A stretch of 36,019 nucleotides of DNA, taken from positions 1-36,019 of the forward strand of contig MFXP01000005.1 in NCBI GenBank assembly GCA_001787535.1, read 5' to 3'. The DNA is from Candidatus Peribacteria bacterium RIFCSPHIGHO2_01_FULL_51_35 (GTDB taxonomy: Bacteria > Patescibacteriota > Gracilibacteria > Peribacterales > Peribacteraceae). The translations under genes were made by a program, and so were the position numbers. Positions 24,024-31,599 of this stretch are shown here, piece by piece. Each line of letters opens with the position of its first letter. Position 1 is the stretch's first letter. Below the pieces are notes generated by a model that worked only from the letters and a program-made list of their open reading frames with translations, had not been told where the DNA came from and did no database searches.

Positions 24024-24088
24024 GATTTTTATATGAAATCGCGAGGGCAGACAAAGAAAGAAGGACTTACTGTAAACTGACACTCTCT

Positions 24089-24835
24089 ATGATTCTGCTC
24101 CCAATCCGCACACAGCTTCTGAAAAAAGGCGATCCCCTTTCGTCCTTCATTAAAGGAGCAATCGAAAATGGCGATATCGTCGTTGTGTCTTCCAAAGCAG
24201 TCGCAACAGTGGAAGGTGCGGCAGTTGATCTCTCGCTCCTTTCACCATCGAAAGAAGCGGAAGAATGGAGCAAGAAAACAGAACGAAGTCCTGCATTTAT
24301 GGAAGCAACGCTGCAAGAACTCAAACGCTTGCGCGGGAAAATTGTGGGATCATGTCGGGTGGCATTGCTGACGGAAGTAAAACCTGAGGGCTTTCCACAA
24401 GGTACGATCCTCACTGCCAATGCAGGGATGGATGAAAGCAACATCGATAAAAATCATGCAATCGGTTGGCCACAGGATCCGGTGTCGAGTGTGAGACGAT
24501 TGCACAAAGAACTTGGCAATGTCGGTGTCATGATCACGGATTCCTGCTGTCGTCCCAGGAGACTCGGCGTCACGGCCTTCGCACTGGTCGTTGCGGGGTT
24601 CGATCCTCTTGTCTCACTGAAGAATGGTACGAAGGATCTTTTTGGCAAAAAAATGCGCCTGACAACAGAGGCAGTGGCGGATCAGTTGGCAACGGCAGCA
24701 AATTTTTTGATGGGCAATGATTCGCAATCGACTCCGGTGGTGATTATCCGCGATCACGGCATTCCTTTCAGCGACTATAAAGGATGGGTGCCGGGCATTG
24801 AGCCCGAGGAAGATTTGTTTAAAGGGATTCTTTGA
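24089..24835 (+). CDS. cofE: Coenzyme F420-0:L-glutamate ligase family protein (CofE-like)
   Basis: 248 aa, a full-length CofE/FbiB-N domain. Recognisable blocks: GDIVVVSSKAVATVEG, the metal/GTP-site NAGMDESN, the PQDPVSSVRRL segment, VMITDSCCRPRRLGVTAFAL, and the C-terminal DQLATAANFLMGN...PVVIIRDHG. In F420 makers it adds L-glutamates to F420-0 using GTP. No CofC, CofD, CofG/H or F420-using enzyme is in the window. In this lineage the protein may modify another acceptor or act on imported F420-0 (inference). A TAAACT box lies 10 nt before the ATG. A REPIN follows the stop. Confidence 0.85.
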   Translation: MILLPIRTQLLKKGDPLSSFIKGAIENGDIVVVSSKAVATVEGAAVDLSLLSPSKEAEEWSKKTERSPAFMEATLQELKRLRGKIVGSCRVALLTEVKPEGFPQGTILTANAGMDESNIDKNHAIGWPQDPVSSVRRLHKELGNVGVMITDSCCRPRRLGVTAFALVVAGFDPLVSLKNGTKDLFGKKMRLTTEAVADQLATAANFLMGNDSQSTPVVIIRDHGIPFSDYKGWVPGIEPEEDLFKGIL

Positions 24836-24837
24836 GG

Positions 24838-24919
24838 GGTAGCATCGGCATCTTGCCGATGGGGTGGGCAGAAAATAATTACTCAGTTCCCACCCCATCG
24901 CCTGGAAGGCGATGCCACC
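24838..24919. repeat. REPIN: two inverted REP units between cofE and purN
   Basis: Two 31-nt units in opposite orientation (24838-24868 and 24889-24919) are separated by a 20-nt AT-rich spacer. Shared ends are GGTRGCATCG...CGATGGGGTGGG. Each unit has its own 8-bp hairpin: CATCGGCA-TCT-TGCCGATG in the left, CATCGCCT-GGA-AGGCGATG in the right. Two stem positions differ and are compensated. A different family from the REPs near the second RAYT but with the same architecture. Confidence 0.88.
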
Positions 24920-24948
24920 TCACCTTTTCTCTGTGTTACCATGCACCC

Positions 24949-25533
24949 ATGCAATTCATTGTATTAAGCTCCTCAAAAGGCACCACCTTCCAAGCAATTC
25001 TTGATCAGATTGCGGATGGATCGCTCACGGCTGAATGCCTTGGCCTTGTGTCCGACCGTGAAGACCGAGGATGTGTGGCAAAGGCACGCACTGCGAATCT
25101 TCCTGTGAAGATCGTTACAAAAAAATCCGGCGAATCGCGCGAAGCTTATGACGAACGATTGGATGCTGCGATCCGTGAACTTGGCAATCCCGACGCTGTC
25201 GCTGCAATCGGGTGGTTGTATCTCTTCACTGCTCCCTTTGTGACGAAATGGAAAAATAAAATTCTTAATGTGCATCCTTCGCTCCTTCCAAAGCATCCCG
25301 GACTCCACGCACATGATGAAGTACTGGCTGCGAAGGAAACGGAATCCGGCATGACGATTCACATAATCGATGAAGGGCTGGACACAGGGAAAATACTCGT
25401 ACAAAAAAAGTGCTCAGTTGAATCCAATGATACGATCGAAACATTGAAAATTCGGGTGCAAGAATTGGAGAAAGAATGGTACCCAAAGGTTCTTCAAATG
25501 ATCGAAACAAAAGAAATTACTCTTCCTTCATAA
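24949..25533 (+). CDS. purN: Phosphoribosylglycinamide formyltransferase
   Basis: 194 aa. It transfers a formyl group from 10-formyl-tetrahydrofolate to GAR in purine synthesis. The catalytic triad matches N107, H109 (LNVHPSLLPKHPGLH) and D145 (DEGLDTGKI). The usual N-terminal GxGSN phosphate loop is altered to SSSKGTTFQAI. The ATG at 24949 is chosen; the frame is open to 24832, but that part translates the REPIN. TACCAT lies 6 nt before the ATG. It is isolated from other purine genes and is followed after 3 nt by the FNR-type reductase. A related formyltransferase acting on another substrate cannot be excluded. Confidence 0.85.
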   Translation: MQFIVLSSSKGTTFQAILDQIADGSLTAECLGLVSDREDRGCVAKARTANLPVKIVTKKSGESREAYDERLDAAIRELGNPDAVAAIGWLYLFTAPFVTKWKNKILNVHPSLLPKHPGLHAHDEVLAAKETESGMTIHIIDEGLDTGKILVQKKCSVESNDTIETLKIRVQELEKEWYPKVLQMIETKEITLPS

Positions 25534-25536
25534 CCG

Positions 25537-26250
25537 ATGCCCGTGCCTTCGTTCATAACCACCTGCAAGAAAAACGAACGCATTGCGAATGATATTTACG
25601 AAATCGTTTTTGAAAAACCCGAAGGCTTCACCTTCAAAGCCGGACAATATATTTTGTTCGATGTTCCGTTGATGGAAAATGCGAATGACATTCAGACGCG
25701 CGCGTTCTCCATTGCATCCTCACCAAAAGAAGATGATCTTTTATTCGCGATGAAATTAAAACCCGGCGGCCGTGCCAGCCGGTGGATTGTGGAGCAATTA
25801 AAACCGGGCATGAGTGCACGCATGCAGGGACCGTTTGGAAGATTTGTGCTTGATCCCGCTTCCGACAAAGAACTGCTCATGATCGGCACGAGCACGGGCG
25901 TTGCACCGTATCGTTCGCAACTTCCCATGATTCTCCCGACAATAAAGCAGCGCATTGACCTGATCTTTGGCGCTCGTTCTGAGGATGATCTGTTCTGGAA
26001 AGAACCATTGGAAAACCTGGCAAAGCAATCCGAAAATTTCTTTCTGCACATTGCGCTGAGCAAACCTTCCGGCACATGGAAAGGACACACCGGTCGCGTG
26101 CAAACACTTGTCCCACTCATCGTGAAAGATTTCTCCAATAAGTCTGTGTACATCTGCGGCAGTCCGGACATGACGACGGAACTCAAAAAAACCGCACTGG
26201 AACAGTGGGGTGTGGAGAAACAAAATTTGCACGTTGAAGGTTACATATAA
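25537..26250 (+). CDS. FAD-dependent ferredoxin/flavodoxin reductase-type protein
   Basis: 237 aa of the ferredoxin-NADP reductase superfamily. FAD-binding RAFSIASSP (55-63) with the R-x-x-S core, pyrophosphate-side GRASRWIVEQLKPG, NAD(P)-binding GTSTGVAPYRS (117-127) and the C-terminal YICGSPDM...HVEGYI are all present. It has no iron-sulfur or haem domain, so it should pass electrons between NAD(P)H and a separate carrier such as ferredoxin or flavodoxin. It starts 3 nt after purN and is clearly cotranscribed, although a functional link to purine synthesis is not obvious. Confidence 0.88.
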   Translation: MPVPSFITTCKKNERIANDIYEIVFEKPEGFTFKAGQYILFDVPLMENANDIQTRAFSIASSPKEDDLLFAMKLKPGGRASRWIVEQLKPGMSARMQGPFGRFVLDPASDKELLMIGTSTGVAPYRSQLPMILPTIKQRIDLIFGARSEDDLFWKEPLENLAKQSENFFLHIALSKPSGTWKGHTGRVQTLVPLIVKDFSNKSVYICGSPDMTTELKKTALEQWGVEKQNLHVEGYI

Positions 26251-26254
26251 GAAA

Positions 26255-26327
26255 ACTCCCCTTTGCGTGCAAGCACACATCGGGGAGTAAGGTAGCGAAC
26301 CTATTTTGATCGGCAGGCGAACCTGCC
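26255..26327. terminator. Hairpins between convergent genes
   Basis: ACTCCCC (26255-26261) pairs with GGGGAGT (26282-26288) with an inner GTGC-AA-GCAC stem. A second hairpin, GGCAGG-CGAA-CCTGCC (26312-26327), has a UUCG loop when read on the minus strand. It probably separates the purN-FNR unit from the minus-strand gene at 26334. T-runs are weak. Confidence 0.5.
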
Positions 26328-26333
26328 TATGAG

Positions 26334-26843
26334 CTACTTGAGCTCTTTGACGTCAACGTCGTTGCCGCCCTTTCCGATGAGGGTGATAAGACCCTTGCTC
26401 GGAAACTGGATGTCGTCGAACTCGCCCTCGAACGTGACAGGGGTTTTGCCCCCGGTCACGACGACCTTCTTCGTGAAGATATCACCCATGAGTCCGTCGG
26501 GACCCGGGACCTTCTTCTTGGGCTCCTCCGCCTTGGGCGGCTCGGGCTTGGGCGTCGGCGGCTTCGTGAGAGACACAATCTGCCCCTGAAGCTCTGCGGA
26601 GCGCTTGAGCTGCTTCTCGTGATCGCTCTTGGCCTTGTCCGCCTCCTTTTGGGCATTGTCTCCCTCTTCTTTCGCCTTGGCGAGCTCATCCTCCACGTCC
26701 GCAAGCTTTTTCTCTTGTGTCGGAGCTGTGTAGCGACCGACAACGAACAGAGCAGGGATCAACAAGATCGCAACTACGAGTGCCACTGCAAGCCCACCAG
26801 TAATCCACGCAGCATGCTTTCCAACAAAAGTCGAAAAAGACAT
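26334..26843 (-). CDS. Single-pass coiled-coil membrane protein, 169 aa
   Basis: A short cytoplasmic start, a transmembrane helix at about 14-37 (ITGGLAVALVVAILLIPALFVV), a heptad-like coiled coil at about 43-92 rich in Ala/Lys/Glu, a Pro/Lys/Glu linker (KPPTPKPEPPKAEEPKKK) and a C-terminal beta-like domain of about 50 residues with TKKVVVTGG and LITLIGKGG. The build suggests a spacer presenting a small domain away from the membrane. A partial Shine-Dalgarno (AAAGGTAAG) and a TTGACA-17-TATTTT promoter with a leader of about 65 nt precede it. No family recognised. Confidence 0.7.
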   Translation of the reverse strand: MSFSTFVGKHAAWITGGLAVALVVAILLIPALFVVGRYTAPTQEKKLADVEDELAKAKEEGDNAQKEADKAKSDHEKQLKRSAELQGQIVSLTKPPTPKPEPPKAEEPKKKVPGPDGLMGDIFTKKVVVTGGKTPVTFEGEFDDIQFPSKGLITLIGKGGNDVDVKELK

Positions 26844-26911
26844 ACAACTTACCTTTCACGTTGGAGAAAAGGAACAAACAACACAAAAATTGACCAGGTT
26901 CGCTATAATTG

Positions 26912-26940
26912 AAAATACATCAATAAAGTATTATTGTCAA
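26912..26940 (-). promoter_or_regulatory. Promoter of the coiled-coil membrane protein gene
   Basis: TTGACA (26940-26935), 17 nt, TATTTT (26917-26912). Same -35/-10 pair and spacing as the promoter at 28191-28219, which also drives a coiled-coil envelope protein with a leader. Confidence 0.65.
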
Positions 26941-26960
26941 GTCACGCATCTTTAGGTGTT

Positions 26961-28103
26961 TTAAGCAGCAGAAACCAGCCTCTTGGAAGATTGTTGCCCT
27001 TCTTTTTCGGCTTTCAGCAGATCTATGAAAGCATCAAAAAGATAGTTCGCATCCTCGGGTCCCGGCGTTGCTTCCGGATGAAATTGGACGGAGAAAAATC
27101 TGCCGGATTCGTGGCGGATTCCTTCCACGGTTCCGTCGTTTGCATTCTTGAACCACACGTGCCAACCCTTGGGTAATTTTTCCGATACTGCGAACCCGTG
27201 GTTCTGGCTGGTGATGATGCACTTGTGCAGAGCTTTTCCTTTGTCATCGCACTCTATGCATGGCTGATTTCCTCCGCGATGTCCGTATTTTAGTTTGAAT
27301 GTGTCACCACCAATGGCCAAAGCAAGTAATTGATTCCCCAGACAAATGCCGAACGTCGGAATATTGCGCTCCAGCGCTCGTTTGATACTGGCGATTGTGG
27401 GAACGCATGTCTTGGGATCGCCCGGACCATTGCTGATGAAGAGTCCATCAAACTCTCCGTCGTAAGAATCGATGTCAAAATCCCACGGTACGCGGACGAC
27501 TTTCACTCCCCTCTTCAAAAAACTGCGGAGAATATTCCGTTTCATACCACAGTCGTACGCAATGATCGTCACAGGATCGGGTAAGGGATTCGGCTCATAT
27601 ACCTGCACTTCTTTGCAGCTCACTTCCGCAACGAGATTCAACTTGTTCGGATCCTCAATTTCCTTGGAGGCAGTGGCATCATTCTGGACAATTTTCCCCA
27701 ACATCACACCATGCTCGCGCAATTTCTTGGTGAGTGCACGGGTATCGACTCCGGTAATTCCCGGAATATTGTGGTGCTCCAACCAGCGGTGCAACGAACT
27801 CACTGCACCAAAATGGCTGTGATGTTCACTGGCTTGCGCAACGACGATGCCGCGCACGTGGATCTCTTCACTCTCAAAATTCTTGCTGAAACCAAACTCA
27901 TTTTTCTCTTCCGTCGGCACACCGTAATTCCCTATCAACGGATAGGTAAATGTGAGTATTTGTCCACGATAACTGGGATCCGTAAGACTCTCCGGATAGC
28001 CGACCATTCCTGTGTTAAAAACAACTTCTCCGTCGCTATCCACTTTGGCTCCGAAGGATTCTCCCTCGAAAATTGTGCCATCGGCGAGGATAAGAGATGT
28101 CAT
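26961..28103 (-). CDS. carA: Carbamoyl-phosphate synthase small subunit
   Basis: 380 aa. The N-terminal CPSase_sm_chain domain (SLILADGTIFEGESFG...VGYPESLTDPSYRGQIL) is followed by a class I glutamine amidotransferase domain with the nucleophile in GICLGNQLLALA and His/Glu in FHPEATPGPED. It hydrolyses glutamine and channels ammonia to CarB for carbamoyl phosphate, the precursor of pyrimidines and arginine. carB is not adjacent within the window. No Shine-Dalgarno and no clear promoter found in front of the ATG. Confidence 0.96.
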   Translation of the reverse strand: MTSLILADGTIFEGESFGAKVDSDGEVVFNTGMVGYPESLTDPSYRGQILTFTYPLIGNYGVPTEEKNEFGFSKNFESEEIHVRGIVVAQASEHHSHFGAVSSLHRWLEHHNIPGITGVDTRALTKKLREHGVMLGKIVQNDATASKEIEDPNKLNLVAEVSCKEVQVYEPNPLPDPVTIIAYDCGMKRNILRSFLKRGVKVVRVPWDFDIDSYDGEFDGLFISNGPGDPKTCVPTIASIKRALERNIPTFGICLGNQLLALAIGGDTFKLKYGHRGGNQPCIECDDKGKALHKCIITSQNHGFAVSEKLPKGWHVWFKNANDGTVEGIRHESGRFFSVQFHPEATPGPEDANYLFDAFIDLLKAEKEGQQSSKRLVSAA

Positions 28104-28190
28104 GAACGGTACAAGGTGGGTCGCGCGGGAGACTACAGGAATGAGTCCGTGGGAGCTATCAAATACCCTTTCCTAAGCCTTTTTGAATAC

Positions 28191-28219
28191 TTGACAAATT
28201 TAAGTATTTAGTCTATTTT
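28191..28219 (+). promoter_or_regulatory. Promoter of the secreted coiled-coil gene
   Basis: TTGACA (28191-28196), 17 nt, TATTTT (28214-28219). The predicted leader of about 160 nt carries a T7 run at about 28251-28257, a GAGG/CCTC stem and two Shine-Dalgarno sequences (AGGAGG at 28335 and AGGAG at 28377). Confidence 0.65.
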
Positions 28220-28389
28220 ACATACTACGTTCTTTGGCAGCACCGAGGCTTTTTTTGAGGCAATACCCTCGAAAAGAGCCGGACTTTCTCATCCAACCTG
28301 CCTCCGTTGGGGCAGTACAAGTTATCTCCAGTGTAGGAGGTAGGTTGTGATGAGATGTTCCATTCCAAGTTGTTTTAGGAGAGTGAGTC

Positions 28390-29607
28390 ATGAACAGTTC
28401 GATCAAGTTTGTGGTTGCCATGATGGCGATCGCCGTGTTGGGATTCCAATCCCTTCACGCAGACGACACGGAAGTTGTCACCCGCGTCCGCGAGGCCGCG
28501 GTCGATGCTCGCAAGAGCATCGAAACGGCGAAGTCCAAGTTGGGCAACGCGGCTTTCGCCGCGGGAGAAGCCGATGAGGGTTTCCGAGCCGCCGGTGTTC
28601 GCTTGGAAGTTGCGCGCAATGCATACATGCGCGACTCCAGCGAAGCCAAAACCGCCGGGGATATGGCGGTGGAAGCTGCTCGCCAACGCGATGCCGCTCG
28701 TTCGGAGGTCGCCCGGTTGGAAACAGCCGGCGGCACTCTGACAGTGCGCGAAGCGTATGTGGCAGGATTGCTCCGAGCATTGGAGCTGGCATCTGCGGCT
28801 GTTGAAGCTGCTGCCGATTCCGAAAAGGCCACAGCCGAAGAAAAACTTGCTGAAGCGAAGGTTGCTTTCGAAAAGGGCGGCAATGCCCTCAAAGAAATGC
28901 AGCAAGCGCTCAAGCGGGTCGACAAGGCCGAAAAAACCCTGCTCAACGCCGATGCCTCTGCTCAAAAACTTCTTCAATCCGCTCGCGCTGCGACCGACAA
29001 GATGCAGGGTGCGCAAGAAGAAGCAAATCGCTTAGACGGCGTTCGTAAGAATGCCGCGAAAGCGTTGAAGCAAGCGCAAGATGCGCTCGTCTCCACCGTC
29101 GCAAAGGCTAACGGCGCACTGTACGACGAGTACATGTACCGTGAACTCGTTTCGGTGAAGGATGATGTGTCGAAGGCAATAGCTGCAGCAGGGACGGCAG
29201 CGCAAGCGGCCGGCAACGCAGCCACGGCCGCCGACGAGGCCAAGAAGGAGGCTGAAAAGAAGGCGGACAAGCCGACTCCCGCATCTCTCCTTAAAGAGGC
29301 GAAGGAAAAAGCTGCCCTGGTGGCTCGTATCGAAAAGGTCGAAAAGAAGGTGCAATGGCTCAAAGAGGCCGTCGACGGGCTGAAAAATGTAGCCCTAACC
29401 GACCGCCAGAAAGAGCTCACCCAGGAATTGCTCACAAACTTCGACAAACTTAGTCCGGAGCAGAAGGAACGCTTCTTCCTCTGGGCCAAGAAAGTTGAAG
29501 CGGAACCCGCAAAAGCGGACGCCAAATGGATACTTCACCCCACGTGGGCGAAGAACTCCTGTGGCGAGTGGGTAGTGATCGGGCAAACGTACGTTGCCTC
29601 CAAGTAA
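28390..29607 (+). CDS. Secreted Ala-rich coiled-coil protein, 405 aa
   Basis: Signal peptide MNSSIKFVVAMMAIAVLGFQ up to LHA (cleavage about residue 24). The mature part is almost wholly helical and Ala/Glu/Lys-rich, with long heptad-like stretches from about 28 to 345, then a compact C-terminus with Trp and a single Cys (HPTWAKNSCGEWVVIGQTY). No transmembrane helix follows the signal. AGGAG 8 nt before the ATG fixes the start. Such proteins act as periplasmic or surface fibres or spacers (inference). The promoter type matches that of the 169-aa coiled-coil protein, and two strong hairpins follow the gene. It faces the unknown membrane-protein block at 29722-36019. Confidence 0.8.
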   Translation: MNSSIKFVVAMMAIAVLGFQSLHADDTEVVTRVREAAVDARKSIETAKSKLGNAAFAAGEADEGFRAAGVRLEVARNAYMRDSSEAKTAGDMAVEAARQRDAARSEVARLETAGGTLTVREAYVAGLLRALELASAAVEAAADSEKATAEEKLAEAKVAFEKGGNALKEMQQALKRVDKAEKTLLNADASAQKLLQSARAATDKMQGAQEEANRLDGVRKNAAKALKQAQDALVSTVAKANGALYDEYMYRELVSVKDDVSKAIAAAGTAAQAAGNAATAADEAKKEAEKKADKPTPASLLKEAKEKAALVARIEKVEKKVQWLKEAVDGLKNVALTDRQKELTQELLTNFDKLSPEQKERFFLWAKKVEAEPAKADAKWILHPTWAKNSCGEWVVIGQTYVASK

Positions 29608-29631
29608 ACAACTTGGGATGATTCAAGTTAC

Positions 29632-29655
29632 TGAGTGCTGCTTCGGCAGCACTCA
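29632..29655 (+). terminator. Stable UUCG hairpin after the coiled-coil gene
   Basis: TGAGTGCTGC-TTCG-GCAGCACTCA, a 10-bp stem capped by a C(UUCG)G tetraloop, without a T-run. It probably protects the 3' end of the mRNA or acts with the terminator at 29688. Confidence 0.65.
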
Positions 29656-29687
29656 CTATGTACCTTGAAATACATCTCACAATACTT

Positions 29688-29719
29688 GCCGGCGTTCCTA
29701 CACGCCGGCGAGTTTTTTT
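29688..29719 (+). terminator. Rho-independent terminator
   Basis: GCCGGCG-(8 nt)-CGCCGGC, then GAG and a run of seven T on the plus strand. It ends 2 nt before the last codon of the convergent minus-strand gene. Confidence 0.85.
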
Positions 29720-29721
29720 GT

Positions 29722-31170
29722 TTATTTTAAATTCTCTAACTCATCCAATTTTCCGCCAAAATTTCCCGGCGAGGTATCTGTCGACGGCGTTGGACTTGGG
29801 TTTGCCGGAGCAGGAGGAGCATCCAATTCATTGAGCATTTTATCGAAATCTTCTTTCTTAGATGGTTCCGGAGTAGGAGGTTCGGTCTTCTTATCCAGTT
29901 GCGGTGCTTTCAGTTCATCCAAAGCATCATCTGCGTTGATTGGTTTTTTTGGTTCAGGCACCGTCACCTCAGGAATTTTTGCAGGTGCCGGAGGTTCCAC
30001 AGCAGGAGCAGCTTTTTCTTCCGGAATCGGAGCGACGGGAGGCGGCAGCGGTTCCGACTTCGCTTCGGGTTTCTCCACAGGCGGAACGGGAACTGTCTCC
30101 GGTTCCTCTTCGATTGGAGCAACGAATTCAGGCGAGGACAAGGGGCGTGTAGCTCGTGGAATCCTGGTCGTGTCCGGCGTGACCGGCACTTTGGATGCCG
30201 GCGTTTCCGCTCGAGGAGGCAAAGAGGAAGATGGCACAGAAACCGAGGGCTTCACATCCGTTTTCATTGCAGAGGGCGCTCCGGCTTCCGCAGCAGAACG
30301 CGTTGGAGGAACGGATACCCACGCTGACGGGACCGCTTTCTTGGCATCACTCGCGTCCCTGGCACGATTACGGATATCTTTCACACCGTCGCGTATGCGC
30401 GCAACGGGTTCGTTACTCGGTGTAGCCACTTCGTATGATCGCTTGTTTCTCTCCTCCCGCTGCTTTGCGGCGACTTCATCCATCCTCGATTCATAACTCT
30501 TTCGCGCAGGCAAGTCGTACTTCGCACGAGCGGCATTCGTCAGGTTTTGCTGCCTGCTGAAATTTGCAGCGCCCAATCTGTGATACTCCGCAATGATGTC
30601 GCGCTTCGGCGGAATCCATCTGCTTGCTCTGTCCACTTTGCCGTAGGACATGCTTCTGGGAATCACTCTTTCCGCTTCGTTTCTCCGCTTCATCATCCTG
30701 TCATGCCACTCTTGCGGTGTACCGAAGCGTCGCGGCAGTCCGCTGTACCCCCACCGATATCCCCAGGGGGAATACATCCTGTAGGGAGCGTACGCGAACG
30801 CATTGCGATAGTGGAGTCCCGAACGTCGCACAAAGGAACGCGTTCGCCACACGGCGTAGCGTGGTGCATACACGTACGAAAATCTGCGTGCGTACAGCGG
30901 TCGACGCAAATACGGATAGTTGCGAAGCGCACGCGGATAGGCGGTCTTGCCATCGGGAGAGAGCACCGGATACGAAGGACTCCCCGCAACTCTCGCCGCG
31001 GTTTTTTTTGCGTCCTCCATTGTCCGAACTCGTTCCGGAGTTTTTGGATCCTTCTCGGGAGTCGGCGTCAGCCCTTCCGATGGAGTACCGGTCACCTCAT
31101 GGATCAGCCTCTTTTCTCCGGAAGAAAATTCAGATGAGCGGAAGCCGAAGAGGTATCGCACAAACTTCAT
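29722..31170 (-). CDS. Low-complexity protein with Tyr/Arg-rich core and LDEL repeats
   Basis: 482 aa from the ATG at 31170, which overlaps the upstream stop as ATGA; a longer frame to 31269 lacks support. Residues 78-150 are dominated by Tyr, Arg and Trp (RRPLYARRFSYVYAPRYAVW, then YRMYSPWGYRWGY). The C-terminal half is Pro/Glu-rich and probably disordered, ending in three related short motifs: DDALDELKAP, DKMLNELDAP and GKLDELENL. No signal peptide or membrane helix. Tyr/Arg-rich segments often bind RNA or condense; the repeated acidic LDEL motifs look like docking peptides (both inference). Translationally coupled to the 119-aa protein. Confidence 0.7.
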   Translation of the reverse strand: MKFVRYLFGFRSSEFSSGEKRLIHEVTGTPSEGLTPTPEKDPKTPERVRTMEDAKKTAARVAGSPSYPVLSPDGKTAYPRALRNYPYLRRPLYARRFSYVYAPRYAVWRTRSFVRRSGLHYRNAFAYAPYRMYSPWGYRWGYSGLPRRFGTPQEWHDRMMKRRNEAERVIPRSMSYGKVDRASRWIPPKRDIIAEYHRLGAANFSRQQNLTNAARAKYDLPARKSYESRMDEVAAKQREERNKRSYEVATPSNEPVARIRDGVKDIRNRARDASDAKKAVPSAWVSVPPTRSAAEAGAPSAMKTDVKPSVSVPSSSLPPRAETPASKVPVTPDTTRIPRATRPLSSPEFVAPIEEEPETVPVPPVEKPEAKSEPLPPPVAPIPEEKAAPAVEPPAPAKIPEVTVPEPKKPINADDALDELKAPQLDKKTEPPTPEPSKKEDFDKMLNELDAPPAPANPSPTPSTDTSPGNFGGKLDELENLK

Positions 31171-31526
31171 GATTGATGGGAGTTGATGGAATCTTCCAGC
31201 TGCGTCAGTTGCGATTGCTCTTCCACGGAAATTTCCGCGTTCGCCAATGCCGCCATCTGCTTTTTCCAAAGTGTGACATCGGCCTTCATTTCTTTCTCCA
31301 AGTCCGCCGCGACACGATCAAAAATGAGAAAGGCGACTTGATAGTGTTCCTGCCGCATCTTTTTCTGCTCCTCGGTCTCTCCTTTATAACGCTCCTCCAA
31401 GAGCGGGATATTTTTTGTCAGCAAATCCGGCTCTATACTTGCCATGATTTCGTCATAGAGCCACTCTGCGGAGAGCGGTGGATGCGGATTTTTGGCTGAC
31501 TGTTGCGTTTTTGTTTGTTTTGCCAT
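31167..31526 (-). CDS. Hypothetical helical protein, 119 aa
   Basis: A soluble, mostly helical protein with a Gln/Lys-rich start, SAEWLYDEIMASIEPDLL, and long charged helices (ERYKGETEEQKKMRQEHYQVAF). It resembles a small adaptor or chaperone in build only. A near-consensus promoter ends 7 nt before the ATG. It overlaps the 482-aa gene by 4 nt, making a two-gene transcription unit inside the larger block. No family recognised. Confidence 0.65.
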   Translation of the reverse strand: MAKQTKTQQSAKNPHPPLSAEWLYDEIMASIEPDLLTKNIPLLEERYKGETEEQKKMRQEHYQVAFLIFDRVAADLEKEMKADVTLWKKQMAALANAEISVEEQSQLTQLEDSINSHQS

Positions 31527-31533
31527 TTGTATA

Positions 31534-31562
31534 ATTATACACTAAAATATTATATTTGGCAA
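31534..31562 (-). promoter_or_regulatory. Leaderless promoter of the 119-aa gene
   Basis: TTGCCA (31562-31557), 17 nt, TATAAT (31539-31534), then 7 nt to the ATG. Close to consensus and with no room for a ribosome-binding site. Confidence 0.75.
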
Positions 31563-31599
31563 TATTCCAAACATTGATATAGCTACGGGCTAAGACACC

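Noticed and set aside
28245-28260. GCACCGAGGCTTTTTTT resembling the end of a tracrRNA or a terminator
   Set aside because: No proper stem before the T-run and no Cas9; the leader continues to a real start with Shine-Dalgarno.
28347-28577. 76-codon frame with AGGAGG in front, overlapping the start of the coiled-coil gene
   Set aside because: The frame is Arg/Gly/His-rich as expected for a shifted reading of an Ala-rich gene; kept only as a leader observation.
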